NCBI RefSeq assembly: GCF_001514235.1
Contig: NZ_KQ948924.1
Location: 999,832 to 1,063,831 of the forward strand
Origin: Streptomyces caeruleatus
Lineage (GTDB): Bacteria; Actinomycetota; Actinomycetes; Streptomycetales; Streptomycetaceae
DNA length: 64,000 nt
Direction: 5' to 3'
How positions within the stretch are numbered: position 1 is the first letter of the stretch; the number at the start of each line of letters is the position of its first letter. The notes beneath the pieces are model-generated. The model ran no database searches, was not told the origin of the DNA, and saw only the letters and a list, made by a program, of their open reading frames with translations. Below are positions 1-8,294 of this stretch, in pieces. A program made the translations under genes and the position numbers.

Positions 1-190
1 GCTGAGCCACCAGTCGGACAAGGATTCCGTCGACGGGAGATTCGACCTCCATGTCGACCTTGTCGGTCGCGACCTCGCACACCACGTCGCCGGCGCGGAT
101 CTCGTCGCCCTCCGCCTTGTGCCAGGTCAGGAACGTGCCTTCCTCCATCGTCATGGACATCTTGGGCATGACCAGGGGAATTTCAGCCAT
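1..190 (-). CDS. 2-oxoacid/acetoin dehydrogenase E2 component, N-terminal lipoyl domain (partial)
   Basis: Only the first 63 codons lie in the window; the gene runs off the left edge. The translation is a biotinyl/lipoyl domain with the signature DKVDMEVESP, whose lysine carries lipoate. This is the arm that shuttles acyl groups between E1, the E2 catalytic core and E3. The start codon shares bases with the E1 beta stop (TGATG), so the two are translationally coupled. Together with the E1 genes it forms a 2-oxoacid or acetoin dehydrogenase complex. The E2 core and E3-binding domain are outside the window, so full-length E2 is inferred. Confidence 0.88.
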   Translation of the reverse strand, partial: MAEIPLVMPKMSMTMEEGTFLTWHKAEGDEIRAGDVVCEVATDKVDMEVESPVDGILVRLVAQ

Positions 191-1239
191 CACCACGACC
201 TGACCAGACGGGTGGCCTCGGCCACGATGTCGGGGATCTGGGGCACGGCCGCACGCTCCAGTTGGGGCGCGTAAGGGATCGGCACATCCAGGCCGCTGAG
301 CCGGCGGATCGGAGCCCGCAGTCGGCCGAACGCTTCCGAGTCGGCGATCAGCGCGGCGATCTCCGCCATGTAGCCGCAGGTCCGGGGGGCTTCCTGGACC
401 AGCAGGGCGCGCCCGGTATCGGCCACCTCCGAGATGATCGTCGCTTCGTCCAGGGGAACGAGGGTGCGCGGGTCGACGACGGTTGCGGTGATGCCCTCCT
501 CGGCGAAGAGCTGCTGGGCGGCTTCCTCGGCCCGGGACACCATGACGCCGGTGGCCACGATGGTGAGGTCCTCGCCCTGTCGGCGCACCTCCGCCCGGCC
601 GAGCGGGATCCGGTCGGCGCCTGCGGGCACCGGGCCACTCTGCTTGTAGAGCAGTTTGTGTTCCAGGACGATGACCGGGTTGGGGTCGTCGATGGCGGCC
701 AGCAGCAGGCCCTTGGCGTCCGCCGGGGTCGCGGGCATGACGACCTTCAGTCCGGGGATGTGGGCGAACCAGGTCTCCAGGCTCTGGGAGTGCTGGGCGG
801 CGGCCCCGGTGCCGGAGCCGGTGGGGGCGCGCAGCACCATCGGGACGCGGGCCGCGCCACCGAGCATGAAGTGGATTTTCGCGGCCTGGTTGGCGATCTG
901 GTCCATGGCCTGGGCCGTGAAGTCGGAGAACTGGATCTCCACGATGGGCCGCATGTCGGCCAGTGCGGCGCCCACCGCCGCGCCGACGATGCCCAGTTCG
1001 CTGATCGGGGTGTCGCGCACACGTTCCTCGCCGAAGCGGTGCACCAGGTCGCCGGTGACGCCGAAGGCGCCTCCGTAGACGCCGATGTCCTCGCCGAGGA
1101 TGAAGACGCGGGGGTCGGTCTGCATGGCCTCGGCGAGGGCCTCGCGGACCGCCTCGGCGTAGGTGAGGGTGCGCTCGGACGGGTCGGCCGACGGCCGCGC
1201 TGTCGTCGCGGCCGCCGAGCTCGGGAGTGTGGTGGTCAT
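190..1239 (-). CDS. Thiamine-dependent dehydrogenase E1 beta subunit (acetoin/pyruvate dehydrogenase type)
   Basis: A 349-residue protein, the usual length for a separate E1 beta chain. After a variable Ala/Ser-rich leader (about 20 residues) comes the transketolase-like pyrimidine-binding domain, with [14 protein letters not shown] at about 49-62, then the C-terminal transketolase domain. It pairs with the E1 alpha subunit encoded immediately upstream to form the alpha2beta2 thiamine-diphosphate enzyme, which decarboxylates a 2-oxoacid or cleaves an acetoin-like hydroxyketone and passes the acyl group to lipoyl-E2. The gap to the E1 alpha stop is 18 nt, with a GGAG site before ATG. Family assignment is firm; the substrate is not determined by the sequence. 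Confidence 0.93.
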   Translation of the reverse strand: MTTTLPSSAAATTARPSADPSERTLTYAEAVREALAEAMQTDPRVFILGEDIGVYGGAFGVTGDLVHRFGEERVRDTPISELGIVGAAVGAALADMRPIVEIQFSDFTAQAMDQIANQAAKIHFMLGGAARVPMVLRAPTGSGTGAAAQHSQSLETWFAHIPGLKVVMPATPADAKGLLLAAIDDPNPVIVLEHKLLYKQSGPVPAGADRIPLGRAEVRRQGEDLTIVATGVMVSRAEEAAQQLFAEEGITATVVDPRTLVPLDEATIISEVADTGRALLVQEAPRTCGYMAEIAALIADSEAFGRLRAPIRRLSGLDVPIPYAPQLERAAVPQIPDIVAEATRLVRSW

Positions 1240-1257
1240 GTACAGGTCTCCGATGAG

Positions 1258-2226
1258 TCAGACGGCGTAGACGGCGGAGGTGAGTTCCGCGGCGCTGGCG
1301 TCGGGGGCGGCGTTCGCCGTGCGTACGGCCTCGCGCACCGCGTCGCGTGCGCCGGTCTGGCACTGCTGTGCCTCGGCCTCGGTGAGGGTGCCGGCGTCGA
1401 GCAGGGCGGCGGTGTAGCGGGCGATCGGGTCGCGGTCACGCCACTGGTCGATCTCCTCGCGCGTGCGGTAGAGGTTCTTGTCGCTCTTGGAGTGGCCCTT
1501 CCAGCGGTAGGTGAGTGCCTCCACGAAGGTGGGGCCACCGCCCGCGCGGGCCCGCTCGACGGCGGTGCGTACGACCTCCTGCACCGCGGCCACGTCGTTG
1601 CCGTCGACGGTCACGCCGGGGATGCCGTAGCCGGCGGCGCGCTCGGCCAGGCGCTCCACGCGGAACGCCCGCTGGACGGACATGGACATTCCGTAGTTGT
1701 TGTTCTCGCAGATGAACACCACGGGCAGGTCCCAGATGGCGGCGAGGTTGACTCCCTCGTGCCAGGCGCCCTCGTTGACCGCGCCGTCGCCGAAGAAGCT
1801 CAGCGCGACCCGGTCCTCGCCGCGCAGCCGGCTCGCCAGCGCGGCACCGGCGGCGATGGGCACGCCTCCGGCGACGATGCCGTTCGCGCCCAGGTTGCCC
1901 GTCGCCACGTCGGCGATGTGCATCGATCCGCCGCGGCCTCGGCAGTAGCCGGTCTCCTTGGCGAGCAACTCGGCCATCATGCGGTCGAGTCGGGCGCCGC
2001 GGGCGATGCAGTGTCCGTGGCCGCGGTGGGTGGAGGTGATGTAGTCGCCGTCGCGCAGTTCGGCGCAGGCACCGACCGGCACGGCCTCCTGACCGATCGA
2101 CAGGTGCATGGTGCCGTGCATCATGCCGCGGGCGAAGAGGTCGTCCACGGCCTCCTCGAACCGCCGGATGGTCCACATCGTGGTGAGAGCGGAGCGGGCC
2201 GCCTCGGCGTCCTTGATCAGGTCCAT
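1258..2226 (-). CDS. Thiamine-dependent dehydrogenase E1 alpha subunit (AcoA-like)
   Basis: 322 residues. The thiamine-diphosphate motif is clear: GDGAVNEG followed about 26 residues later by ENNNYG. The N-terminal blocks [20 protein letters not shown] and [11 protein letters not shown] match the acetoin dehydrogenase AcoA/PDH-E1alpha family, and the short length fits AcoA better than aerobic PDH. It supplies the catalytic diphosphate-binding half of E1. The start is well supported by GAGGAGG upstream of ATG. It follows the SAF-domain oxidoreductase gene with a 13-nt gap, so the oxidoreductase, E1 alpha, E1 beta and E2 look like one operon. The true substrate may be the keto product of the oxidoreductase; that is inference. 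Confidence 0.92.
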   Translation of the reverse strand: MDLIKDAEAARSALTTMWTIRRFEEAVDDLFARGMMHGTMHLSIGQEAVPVGACAELRDGDYITSTHRGHGHCIARGARLDRMMAELLAKETGYCRGRGGSMHIADVATGNLGANGIVAGGVPIAAGAALASRLRGEDRVALSFFGDGAVNEGAWHEGVNLAAIWDLPVVFICENNNYGMSMSVQRAFRVERLAERAAGYGIPGVTVDGNDVAAVQEVVRTAVERARAGGGPTFVEALTYRWKGHSKSDKNLYRTREEIDQWRDRDPIARYTAALLDAGTLTEAEAQQCQTGARDAVREAVRTANAAPDASAAELTSAVYAV

Positions 2227-2239
2227 GCTCAGGTCCTCC

Positions 2240-3571
2240 TCACGCGGCCAGAGAGTCGGTCGGCGCGGCCACCGGCAGGTCGATCCGCTCCCCCGCCAGC
2301 AGCCGGTCCTGCAGGCGCCGCAGCGTCGCGATCATGGTGCTCTGGTCGATCCGCACGTCCTGGGCGGTGAGCACGGTTCCGGCGGGGACGTCCCGCACCA
2401 CCTCGGCTCCAGCGGCAAGCCCCAGGGGCACCAGAGCCTCGGCCGCCGCCACCTCCGCGCTCTCGGCGAGGCCGTACACGGTGGATCCGCCGATGCCGTC
2501 GACACGTTCGCCGGCCCGCAGGTCCCGCTTGGCGACCGCGACCACCTCGGCGTTCCACACCGTCGGCGCGAGGCTCGGGACGCGGTCCAGCACCGCCTCG
2601 GCGACGGAGAGCGGAGCCTCGACACTGGCCAGGTGGTAGGGCCGGTAGAACGAGTAGTACGGCCCCTCGCCCATCCCGAGGTACTCCATCTCGGCGGTGA
2701 CGACCGGATCGTCGCTGTGACCGATGACGAACACACCGGGCGCGACCGGACCGGTGCAGTAGTCCACCACCCCGGCGGCGGGAAGCACGCCGCCGTCCGT
2801 CTCCGGGCGGAAGGTCTTGGCCAGGTCGGCGACCGTCGAGTGGGGACCGGTCATGCCGCGTCGGCTGAGCCGGAGGTCCGTCGCGTTGGCCAGCGCGACC
2901 ATCTCGATCATCGTCTTGGAGCCGTCGACAAAACTGGCCAGCATCTTCGGGTTCATGCCCTTGGCCCTGGCCTGATCGGCCAGCGCCTCGGGGGTCGCCG
3001 TCGGGTCGAGGGGATTGTTCTTGCCCTTGCCGGCACAGACCACGCTGAACCCGATGTCGCGTACGTAGTCCACCAGCCGCCTGCACTCCACCGGCTCGTC
3101 GCCGCGGCAGACCGTGTAGACGCGGCCCATGCGCTGCGCCACCGTCGACAACAGCAGACCGATCGTCACATCGCACTCCACGTTGAGCAGTGCGATGTCC
3201 TTGCCCGCAAGCAGACCGAAGAAGGCGACCGAGGCGCCGACGTCCGGCACTCCGCTGGCGTCGACGATGATGTCGATCGGCAGCGATACGAGGTCCAGCG
3301 CGTCGGTGACGACGACCGGCCGGCCTCCCAGCACCGCCGCGGCCCGCTCGTCGGGCGTAGCGCCGCTGAGCGCCTGGCCCCGGTCTGAGCGCTTGAACGC
3401 CGCATGGCCGCGCTCCGGGTCGATGTCGGCGATCGCGGAGATCTCCATGCCCGGGATGTGCGCCACCTGCGCGACGAAACCGAGGCCCATCTGCCCAGCG
3501 CCCACGAGGCCCACCCGGACCGGTCGGCCGAGTTCCCGCTCCCGCTCCCGCAACTGATCCCTGTAGCTCAT
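2240..3571 (-). CDS. NAD(P)-dependent oxidoreductase with C-terminal SAF domain (homoserine dehydrogenase-like, COG4091 type)
   Basis: 443 residues from the chosen start, where AGGAAGGGA precedes ATG; a longer reading frame upstream lacks a ribosome site and crosses the operator. An N-terminal Rossmann fold carries [10 protein letters not shown] (about 19-28) and [10 protein letters not shown]. The middle resembles homoserine dehydrogenase-like oxidoreductases. The C-terminal about 90 residues ([29 protein letters not shown]) form an SAF/antifreeze-like domain. Such proteins are linked to catabolism of unusual sugars and polyols rather than homoserine synthesis. It is the first gene of the E1/E2 operon and lies behind an operator matching that of the neighbouring PTS, suggesting it oxidises a PTS-imported polyol derivative. 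The exact reaction is unknown. Confidence 0.85.
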   Translation of the reverse strand: MSYRDQLRERERELGRPVRVGLVGAGQMGLGFVAQVAHIPGMEISAIADIDPERGHAAFKRSDRGQALSGATPDERAAAVLGGRPVVVTDALDLVSLPIDIIVDASGVPDVGASVAFFGLLAGKDIALLNVECDVTIGLLLSTVAQRMGRVYTVCRGDEPVECRRLVDYVRDIGFSVVCAGKGKNNPLDPTATPEALADQARAKGMNPKMLASFVDGSKTMIEMVALANATDLRLSRRGMTGPHSTVADLAKTFRPETDGGVLPAAGVVDYCTGPVAPGVFVIGHSDDPVVTAEMEYLGMGEGPYYSFYRPYHLASVEAPLSVAEAVLDRVPSLAPTVWNAEVVAVAKRDLRAGERVDGIGGSTVYGLAESAEVAAAEALVPLGLAAGAEVVRDVPAGTVLTAQDVRIDQSTMIATLRRLQDRLLAGERIDLPVAAPTDSLAA

Positions 3572-4153
3572 GCTCCGGTCCCTTCCTGCCGCCCTGCCGG
3601 TGTCCGGCCCACGAGGCGCATTTGCACATTCGTGCATTTGATATGCACGTTGGTGATTTACTTGGTAGCACGTGTGCCGTACCCGGCACAAGGGCCGGGC
3701 TCGTACGGGATTCACGGCGCTTGACGTCGTCGGCAGACCGCTCGTCAGGTGGTTGTTCGGGGCATGCTCGGCTCGGCGCGCCCCATCTGATGGCGCGTCA
3801 CCGCGCCGGAGCATCAACGGAACGGAGAGCCGGCGCGGCCTGCGGCACAGGCAGCGGCCTTGTGGCCGCCGACGGGATGACGCAGGTCGACACAGGAACG
3901 GCGAGACGGGATCTGGCGCGCCAAGACGAAAGTGTCGTCGGGCAGAGGCCGGCCAGCCGCTCGGTGGCGGCGGGCAACGAAGGCTCGCGGGCGCTCAGCA
4001 GGCCATGCACCCAGGCGTCACGAACAGGCCGGTGATCTGCACGACGCCCGGGCGGTGCCCGCAGCGGCAGCCCGGCTGCTCTGGCGTCGCGAGCGCGGTA
4101 CTACACCGAGGACGGGAGCGGAACGCCCATGAGAAGGAAGCCGACCTGCCCTG
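3572..4153. other. Intergenic region, no gene recognised
   Basis: 582 bases between the oxidoreductase start and the stop of the last PTS gene, both on the minus strand. The right-hand part should hold the end of the PTS transcript and the left-hand part the promoter and operator of the oxidoreductase operon. Several open frames cross it on both strands, but none has a ribosome site, recognisable domain or plausible composition. Confidence 0.6.
3621..3653. promoter_or_regulatory. Candidate SorC-type operator upstream of oxidoreductase/E1 operon
   Basis: TGCAC at 3623-3627 and GTGCA at 3632-3636 form an inverted repeat with a 4-nt spacer, embedded in TTTGCACATTCGTGCA; a further TGCAC half-site lies at 3644-3648. 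The 16-nt element matches the one at 7850-7865 in the PTS/HPr intergenic region at 14 positions. It sits 50 nt upstream of the oxidoreductase start. Binding by the SorC regulator encoded at 8295 is inferred from the shared motif. Confidence 0.6.
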
Positions 4154-4543
4154 TCATGTGCGGTGCCGGCTGGGCACACCGGCGGCCAGGGCCAACGGGG
4201 CCCCCGTCTCGGGAAGCGTCAGAGTTCCGCGGCCATACACCGCTCCGGGCGGCACCTGTGTGTCCGCGGCGTTCACATGGACCACCACGTGACCGAGTTC
4301 GCGGAGGTTCCGGGTTGCCCGCTCCCCCACGGCGACCAGCTCGATCAGCCGACCGTCCAGCCACAACCTGTCGCCGCAGCGGAGTTCGCCCGTGAGCGGG
4401 ACACTCGGCTCGTGCACCACGCTGGCATCCTGCAGCGCCTCAGGGACCGGAGCGGAACAGAGGATCAGCACTCCGCCGTCCAGCAGCTCTTCGCATGTGG
4501 CGCCCACGCGCCGCACGGTGCTCTTGTAATAGACGTTGCTCAC
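4154..4543 (-). CDS. srlB: PTS glucitol/sorbitol-type IIA component, paralogue 2
   Basis: 129 residues, the normal size for glucitol-family IIA (SrlB/GutB). The SVVHEPS segment places His44 at the position of the phosphorylated histidine (His43 in the E. coli protein), and the family block NLRELGHVVVHV is intact. It accepts phosphate from HPr and passes it to IIB. GTG start; the GTGA overlaps the gutM stop, so the two are coupled. A second IIA (5400-5771) is encoded two genes upstream. The last about 20 residues are unlike the paralogue and end in a basic tail. Confidence 0.9.
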   Translation of the reverse strand: MSNVYYKSTVRRVGATCEELLDGGVLILCSAPVPEALQDASVVHEPSVPLTGELRCGDRLWLDGRLIELVAVGERATRNLRELGHVVVHVNAADTQVPPGAVYGRGTLTLPETGAPLALAAGVPSRHRT

Positions 4544-4962
4544 AATGTCTTCCGCATCCGGAGATCGGAGCCGTGATCGACCGTGGCGCCGGACTGCATC
4601 CGGCGGTAGCGGTCGCGAGCGTCCTCAACCGCACGCGCCATGGCGGTGGATCCGGCCCGGGAGGGTGCCGTGCTCAACTCCCCGGTGAGCTGCGGGCGTT
4701 CACGGAAGCGTGCGAGAACGGAAGCCCCCTGCATCACCAGGGCCCGCTCGACGACGCTGTCGCTCCGCCGTACGAGCAGCAGCACCACAGCGCCGTGGAG
4801 CCGCCCGGTGGCCCGGCCGGAGACGAGGGTGACACCCGCCCGGTTTTCCTGGGCGGCGAGCTTGTTCACCGTGCGCATGTAGTAGCGGTGCTGGGCCATG
4901 CTCGCCAGAAGCGAGAGCACGAAGCCGCCGAGCAGCAGCAGGGCCAGGGGCAGGTATTCCAT
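4540..4962 (-). CDS. gutM: GutM-family glucitol operon regulator
   Basis: 140 residues. An N-terminal membrane segment (about 4-22, LPLALLLLGGFVLSLLASMA) is followed by a cytoplasmic domain with QHRYYMRTVNKLA and a long middle segment typical of the GutM (glucitol operon activator) family. In enteric bacteria GutM works with the glucitol repressor to control the PTS operon. Here it lies inside the PTS operon, between the zinc-ribbon gene (11-nt gap) and the second IIA, which supports the assignment. AGAGGA precedes ATG. The presence of a SorC regulator as well suggests GutM has an auxiliary role, perhaps sensing transporter activity. Confidence 0.82.
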   Translation of the reverse strand: MEYLPLALLLLGGFVLSLLASMAQHRYYMRTVNKLAAQENRAGVTLVSGRATGRLHGAVVLLLVRRSDSVVERALVMQGASVLARFRERPQLTGELSTAPSRAGSTAMARAVEDARDRYRRMQSGATVDHGSDLRMRKTL

Positions 4963-4973
4963 GAATCCTCTTC

Positions 4974-5339
4974 TCAGGGGCCTTCGGTTCCGGCCCCTCC
5001 TTCATGAGGGGAGGGGACTGCCGGCCGCTCCTGTCCGTCACCCTCGGGGAGAAAGGGCGAGCGGGCCAGCAGTCCCGGCAGGCCGAGGGAGGGGCGGTGG
5101 CGGACCTTCTTGGCCGCCACCGCATTCCGTATCCGATCGGGATTCCGGCCGCGCAGCCGGACGGTTCCGCAGCTCAGACACATCAGGGCCGCCACCTCGG
5201 TGGTGACTTCGGTGGTGCCGAGGCGGTAGGCGAAGCGAGGTGAGCCGAGCAGTGGCAGTGCCATGGATCCCTCGACGAGCGTCCCACCGCAGTCGCGGCA
5301 GGCGTCCTCGGCCGGGCCGCTGTCATCAGGGGTGTTCAT
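4974..5339 (-). CDS. Small zinc-ribbon protein in PTS operon
   Basis: 121 residues from ATG at 5339 (GGGAG eight bases upstream); an in-frame GTG two codons earlier is too close to the ribosome site. Two CxxC pairs, CRDC near residue 15 and CLSC near 55, are separated by a beta-rich segment, as in zinc ribbons. The C-terminal about 40 residues are Pro/Gly-rich and probably disordered. No catalytic motif is visible. It sits between the first IIA gene and gutM on the same strand, so it should be co-transcribed with the transporter. The function is unknown; it may be an assembly or regulatory factor. Confidence 0.7.
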   Translation of the reverse strand: MNTPDDSGPAEDACRDCGGTLVEGSMALPLLGSPRFAYRLGTTEVTTEVAALMCLSCGTVRLRGRNPDRIRNAVAAKKVRHRPSLGLPGLLARSPFLPEGDGQERPAVPSPHEGGAGTEGP

Positions 5340-5399
5340 GGGCACTGCTCCCTTCTGCCTCCGCCTCGCCCACCCGCACCGTCACGCCCACCCGCAGCG

Positions 5400-5771
5400 T
5401 CACGCCCGGACGAGCCTCAGTTCGGTTCCCGGTTCGGGAACCTCGAGTGGACCGTCGGCGTGCAACGCTCCGGGCAGCAGCCCGGCAGCCGGATCGGGGG
5501 CGACATAGACGACCACGTGACCGAGAGTCGTCAGATTCTCCTGGGCCCGCCCCCCGACCGCGGTCAGGGTCAGCCGCGTCTCACCAAGCCACAGCTCGTC
5601 GCCCGGTCGAATCTCCTGGGCCGGAGTGTCGGCCGGCCTGTGCACCACACTGAGGCTCTCCAGATCACCCGGAAGCGGTTCACCGAAGAGGATGAGGACG
5701 CCGCCATTGATGAGGTCCGCGGCCTCGTCGCCGACGCGGAGGATGGTGCTCTGATAGTAGAGATCGCTCAT
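5400..5771 (-). CDS. srlB: PTS glucitol/sorbitol-type IIA component, paralogue 1
   Basis: 123 residues, closely parallel to the IIA at 4154: MSDLYYQSTILRVG at the start, SVVHRP with His44 as the likely phosphorylation site, and NLTTLGHVVVYV in the C-terminal half. The start overlaps the IIB stop (ATGA), so IIB and IIA are translated together, which makes this copy the probable main phosphate donor. The two IIA proteins share the fold and active site but diverge elsewhere, so they may differ in partner or in regulatory use rather than being a recent duplication. Confidence 0.92.
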   Translation of the reverse strand: MSDLYYQSTILRVGDEAADLINGGVLILFGEPLPGDLESLSVVHRPADTPAQEIRPGDELWLGETRLTLTAVGGRAQENLTTLGHVVVYVAPDPAAGLLPGALHADGPLEVPEPGTELRLVRA

Positions 5772-6823
5772 CGGTACATCCCGAAGCTGACGAGCCAGGC
5801 AAGGGCCACGGCGAGGGGGGAGGTGATCAGACGGCTGAGCAGTACCGCCGGCGTACCGACCGCCACCGTCTCGGGTTTCGCCTCGCCGAGGGCGAGACCG
5901 ACGGGGATGAAGTCGCAGCCGACCTGGCCGTTGATGGCGAACAGGGTGGGCAGGGCGTACTCGACGGGGATGGTTCCCGCGGCGATCTGTGTGCCCATCA
6001 GCACGCCGATGATCTGGGCGATCGCAGCTCCCGGCCCGAGGATCGGGGACAGGAAGGGCAGGGCGACCACGGCACCGAGGGCGATGAGCCCGAAGGGGTT
6101 GCCGGCCAGCGGCTTGAGGCCCTCACCCATCTTCTCGGCGACGCCGGTGTAGATGACGAAGCCCAGCAACAGGCTGACGTACGCCATGAACGGAAGGATG
6201 GTACTGATCGTCAGCGTGATGGCCTGCCTGCCCGAGGCCAGCAGGGTGTTGACCGCGTAACCGATCCCGGAGCTGAACTTGATGAAGCCGTCGGATATCC
6301 GGGAGAAGAGTCCGCCGCCTCCCGTCGGTTCCACGACGGACTCGGTGACCGGGTCCGCGGTCTGTTCACGGTTGTCCTCGGCCGACGGCGTGTCCTGCGC
6401 CGGCGCTGCCTCAGCGCCGCCCTCCGTCCCCTCCTCGACCATGACATCGTCCAGCCCCACGTCGGAGACGAAGATGTCCTCGGTGATGAACTGGGCGAGC
6501 GGGCCGCCGGGCGAGCCGGGATACACGTCGATCGTCGGTATCCGCTTGCGCGGATAGACACCTATCCGAGCGGTGCCGCCGCAGTTGATCACCGCGCAGA
6601 TGACCTCGTCGTCAGGGACGGTGGTGCGGAACCCGTCGACGGCCTCCGCCCCGGTCAGGTCCGCGATCCGCTGTGCGACCGGGTGGATACCCCCGCCCGT
6701 GACCGACAGCACCTTGTTGCGGGTCTCGGTGCGCCGCAGTGTGAGTCCGTCGCCCCAGCCGCCGGCGCCCTTGCGGACGAACACCGAGGGGTATGTGCGT
6801 GGGCTCTGCTCGGTGGTCGTCAT
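5768..6823 (-). CDS. srlE: PTS glucitol/sorbitol-type IIB(C) component
   Basis: 351 residues from ATG at 6823, which overlaps the IIC stop (TGATG). The N-terminal IIB domain shows TGGGIHPVAQRIADLTG, AEAVDGF and EVICAVINCGGTARIGVYP; Cys76 or Cys81 is the expected phosphocysteine. An acidic linker (about 150-200) leads to a membrane part with four to five helices, including LPFMAYVSLLLGFVIYTG and a C-terminal LITSPLAVALAWLV. In the E. coli system the membrane domain is likewise split between SrlA and SrlE. The substrate is a polyol by family; glucitol itself is not proved. Confidence 0.93.
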   Translation of the reverse strand: MTTTEQSPRTYPSVFVRKGAGGWGDGLTLRRTETRNKVLSVTGGGIHPVAQRIADLTGAEAVDGFRTTVPDDEVICAVINCGGTARIGVYPRKRIPTIDVYPGSPGGPLAQFITEDIFVSDVGLDDVMVEEGTEGGAEAAPAQDTPSAEDNREQTADPVTESVVEPTGGGGLFSRISDGFIKFSSGIGYAVNTLLASGRQAITLTISTILPFMAYVSLLLGFVIYTGVAEKMGEGLKPLAGNPFGLIALGAVVALPFLSPILGPGAAIAQIIGVLMGTQIAAGTIPVEYALPTLFAINGQVGCDFIPVGLALGEAKPETVAVGTPAVLLSRLITSPLAVALAWLVSFGMYR

Positions 6824-7491
6824 CGTGGGCCTCCGGTCACCGTGAGCGCGCTGTTGGCGGTGCCCGTGGTGAATTCCTCGTCGAACTTGCGGAAGATCTC
6901 GGTGCGGCCGGTCCTCTTGATCAGGATGAGAGTGATCCGCTCGGTGACGACGCCCCTGATGAAGATCACCACGACGCCCGTGGCGAGGTAGCACAGCGCC
7001 AGGGGCACGGTGGACAGCCCCAGCTTCTGCACGCCGCTTGCGATGCCCAGCCAGACGAACAGCTCGCCGGCGTTGGCGTAGGGGAAGAACGAGGTCACCG
7101 GGTGGACGAAGGAGACCGCCGAGTCGTAGAAGGCCGGCTTGTACCGCTCGGGCAGGAACCTGCCGAACGAGTAGCACATCGGGTTGGTGAGCATCAGCAC
7201 GGCGAGCACCGGCATGACGGTGTAGCGGGTGATCCACCAGCGCGAGGACCACTCGACGGCTCGGGTCACGCGCTTCTCGCCGACGAACGTCACCAGCGCG
7301 TACATCGCGGTGAGCAGGACGATCAGCGTGGGGAGAATCCCGGTCACCAAACCGGTGAACTGCTTGCCGGCCTCGTTGAACAGGCCGATGAAGTGGGAGC
7401 CGACCCAGACTGCGCCACGAATGACAGGGTTGTCACTCTCCTCGCCCTGGGGTGTCGACGCCGCCAGGGCTGCCGCGGCAACGGTAACCAT
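6820..7491 (-). CDS. srlA: PTS glucitol/sorbitol-type IIC component
   Basis: 223 residues starting at ATG 7491 behind GGAGGG. Several membrane helices are visible (LVTGILPTLIVLLTAMYALV, YTVMPVLAVLMLTNPMCYSF, PLALCYLATGVVVIFIRGVV). The family blocks NPMCYSFGRFLPERYKPAFYDSAVSFVHP and PYANAGELFVWLGI match SrlA. It forms the substrate channel with the membrane part of SrlE. It is the first gene of the PTS operon; the order is IIC, IIB, IIA, zinc ribbon, GutM, IIA. The reading frame extends upstream, but that part lacks a ribosome site and has no family similarity. Confidence 0.93.
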   Translation of the reverse strand: MVTVAAAALAASTPQGEESDNPVIRGAVWVGSHFIGLFNEAGKQFTGLVTGILPTLIVLLTAMYALVTFVGEKRVTRAVEWSSRWWITRYTVMPVLAVLMLTNPMCYSFGRFLPERYKPAFYDSAVSFVHPVTSFFPYANAGELFVWLGIASGVQKLGLSTVPLALCYLATGVVVIFIRGVVTERITLILIKRTGRTEIFRKFDEEFTTGTANSALTVTGGPR

Positions 7492-7674
7492 CTCGGCCCT
7501 CCTCTCTGTTTCTGAGCGGGGATACGGAGGTCTCTTTCTCCTTCTCCGAGTGGGGATGCGGAGGCCGGTCGGAGCCGCTGGCCCGAACGGCGGAGACCAG
7601 TAGGCGGCTCTGGGGGGTGGGGAGCCGACGTGATCGGGATGCGCCGCGAGGAACCGGGAGATACAGCACAGGCA

Positions 7675-7690
7675 TTTGCACGTCTGCTCA
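7675..7690. promoter_or_regulatory. Candidate SorC operator half-site near the PTS operon promoter
   Basis: TTTGCACGT followed by a degenerate TGCTCA. The left half matches the operators at 3621 and 7850; the right half is imperfect. It lies about 185 nt upstream of the srlA start on the minus strand, where a repressor or activator of the PTS operon would act. Confidence 0.4.
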
Positions 7691-7849
7691 GAGTTCCTCA
7701 CCTCTGTTCGGTAGAGGTGTAGCACCGGGCGGCGAGGCACGACAAGATGTCGGCCCTGATTACGTTGTGTGACAACGATGGAAACTCGACCCGCCGACAC
7801 GAGCCCCGCTCCGCCTCCATGGGTGTGCAGCGGTCATTGGCGACGACTG

Positions 7850-7866
7850 TTTGCACATTGATGCAA
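7850..7866. promoter_or_regulatory. Candidate SorC operator upstream of HPr gene
   Basis: TTTGCACATTGATGCAA. TTGCA and TGCAA are exact inverted arms around a 6-nt centre. The element is shared with 3621-3636 upstream of the oxidoreductase operon. It lies about 100 nt upstream of the HPr start and 360 nt upstream of srlA, so one regulator could serve both directions. Confidence 0.6.
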
Positions 7867-7964
7867 TCGTTCTTCACATCTGTCCATCGACTGTGTAACG
7901 TGCGGCTTCGCCCAGCCCTCGGCCAACGCGAGCGTGCGTGGCCGGTGACACGAAGGAGAGCGCT

Positions 7965-8237
7965 GTGCCTGAGACCCGCGTCACGATCGCATCCGAGGTA
8001 GGACTGCACGCCCGGCCCGCGGCGGCATTCGTCCAGGCGGCCGCGAAGCGGCCGTGCCAGGTGTCCATAGGCAGGGAGGAAGGAGCGCTGGTGAACGCGA
8101 AGAGCATGCTCGCCGTGCTGTCCCTCGCCCTCAAGCATGGGGAGGAGGTCACGCTGCGCACCGAAGGCGCCGAGTCCGACGCTGCCCTTGCCGACCTCGC
8201 CGACCTGCTCGCGCGAGACCTCGACGCAGTGTCATGA
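7965..8237 (+). CDS. HPr phosphocarrier protein
   Basis: 90 residues from GTG at 7965, with AAGGAG six bases upstream; an in-frame start nine codons earlier has no ribosome site. The active-site loop GLHARPAAAF puts the phosphohistidine at exactly His15. Ser47 in NAKSMLAVLSLAL corresponds to the regulatory serine of Gram-positive HPr proteins. It passes phosphate from enzyme I to the two IIA proteins encoded on the opposite side of the shared promoter region. Enzyme I is not in the window, so this HPr must use the one encoded elsewhere. Streptomycetes normally have a separate ptsH, making this a pathway-dedicated second copy. Confidence 0.93.
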   Translation: MPETRVTIASEVGLHARPAAAFVQAAAKRPCQVSIGREEGALVNAKSMLAVLSLALKHGEEVTLRTEGAESDAALADLADLLARDLDAVS

Positions 8238-8294
8238 GGTGCGTTCCCCGCGGTCACCGGAACGCACCGCTTGACGCACCGCCGAGGAAGCACC

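Larger units (their letters stand above)
7492..7964. promoter_or_regulatory. Divergent promoter region between PTS operon and HPr/SorC genes
   Basis: 473 bases without a gene. It contains two candidate operators (7675-7690 and 7850-7866) and the leader of the PTS operon. It is visibly richer in A/T than its surroundings around 7670-7890, as expected for promoters. The long leader upstream of srlA (about 180 nt to the first operator) shows no riboswitch that I can recognise. Confidence 0.6.

Noticed and set aside
262..2370. 702-codon plus-strand frame opposite the E1 genes
   Set aside because: It is the antisense of E1 beta and E1 alpha; its product is Gly/His/Arg-rich with no domain and no ribosome site. 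This is a normal shadow in high-GC DNA.
4030..4130. Segment reading GDLHDARAVPAAAARLLWRRE, loosely like an HPr active-site loop
   Set aside because: There is a resemblance to the HPr GLHARPAAA loop, but the conserved spacing and the rest of HPr are missing. Chance similarity in GC-rich sequence is more likely.
3672..4292. 206-codon plus-strand frame between the oxidoreductase operon and the PTS
   Set aside because: It has no ribosome site, no family similarity, and overlaps the IIA gene on the other strand.
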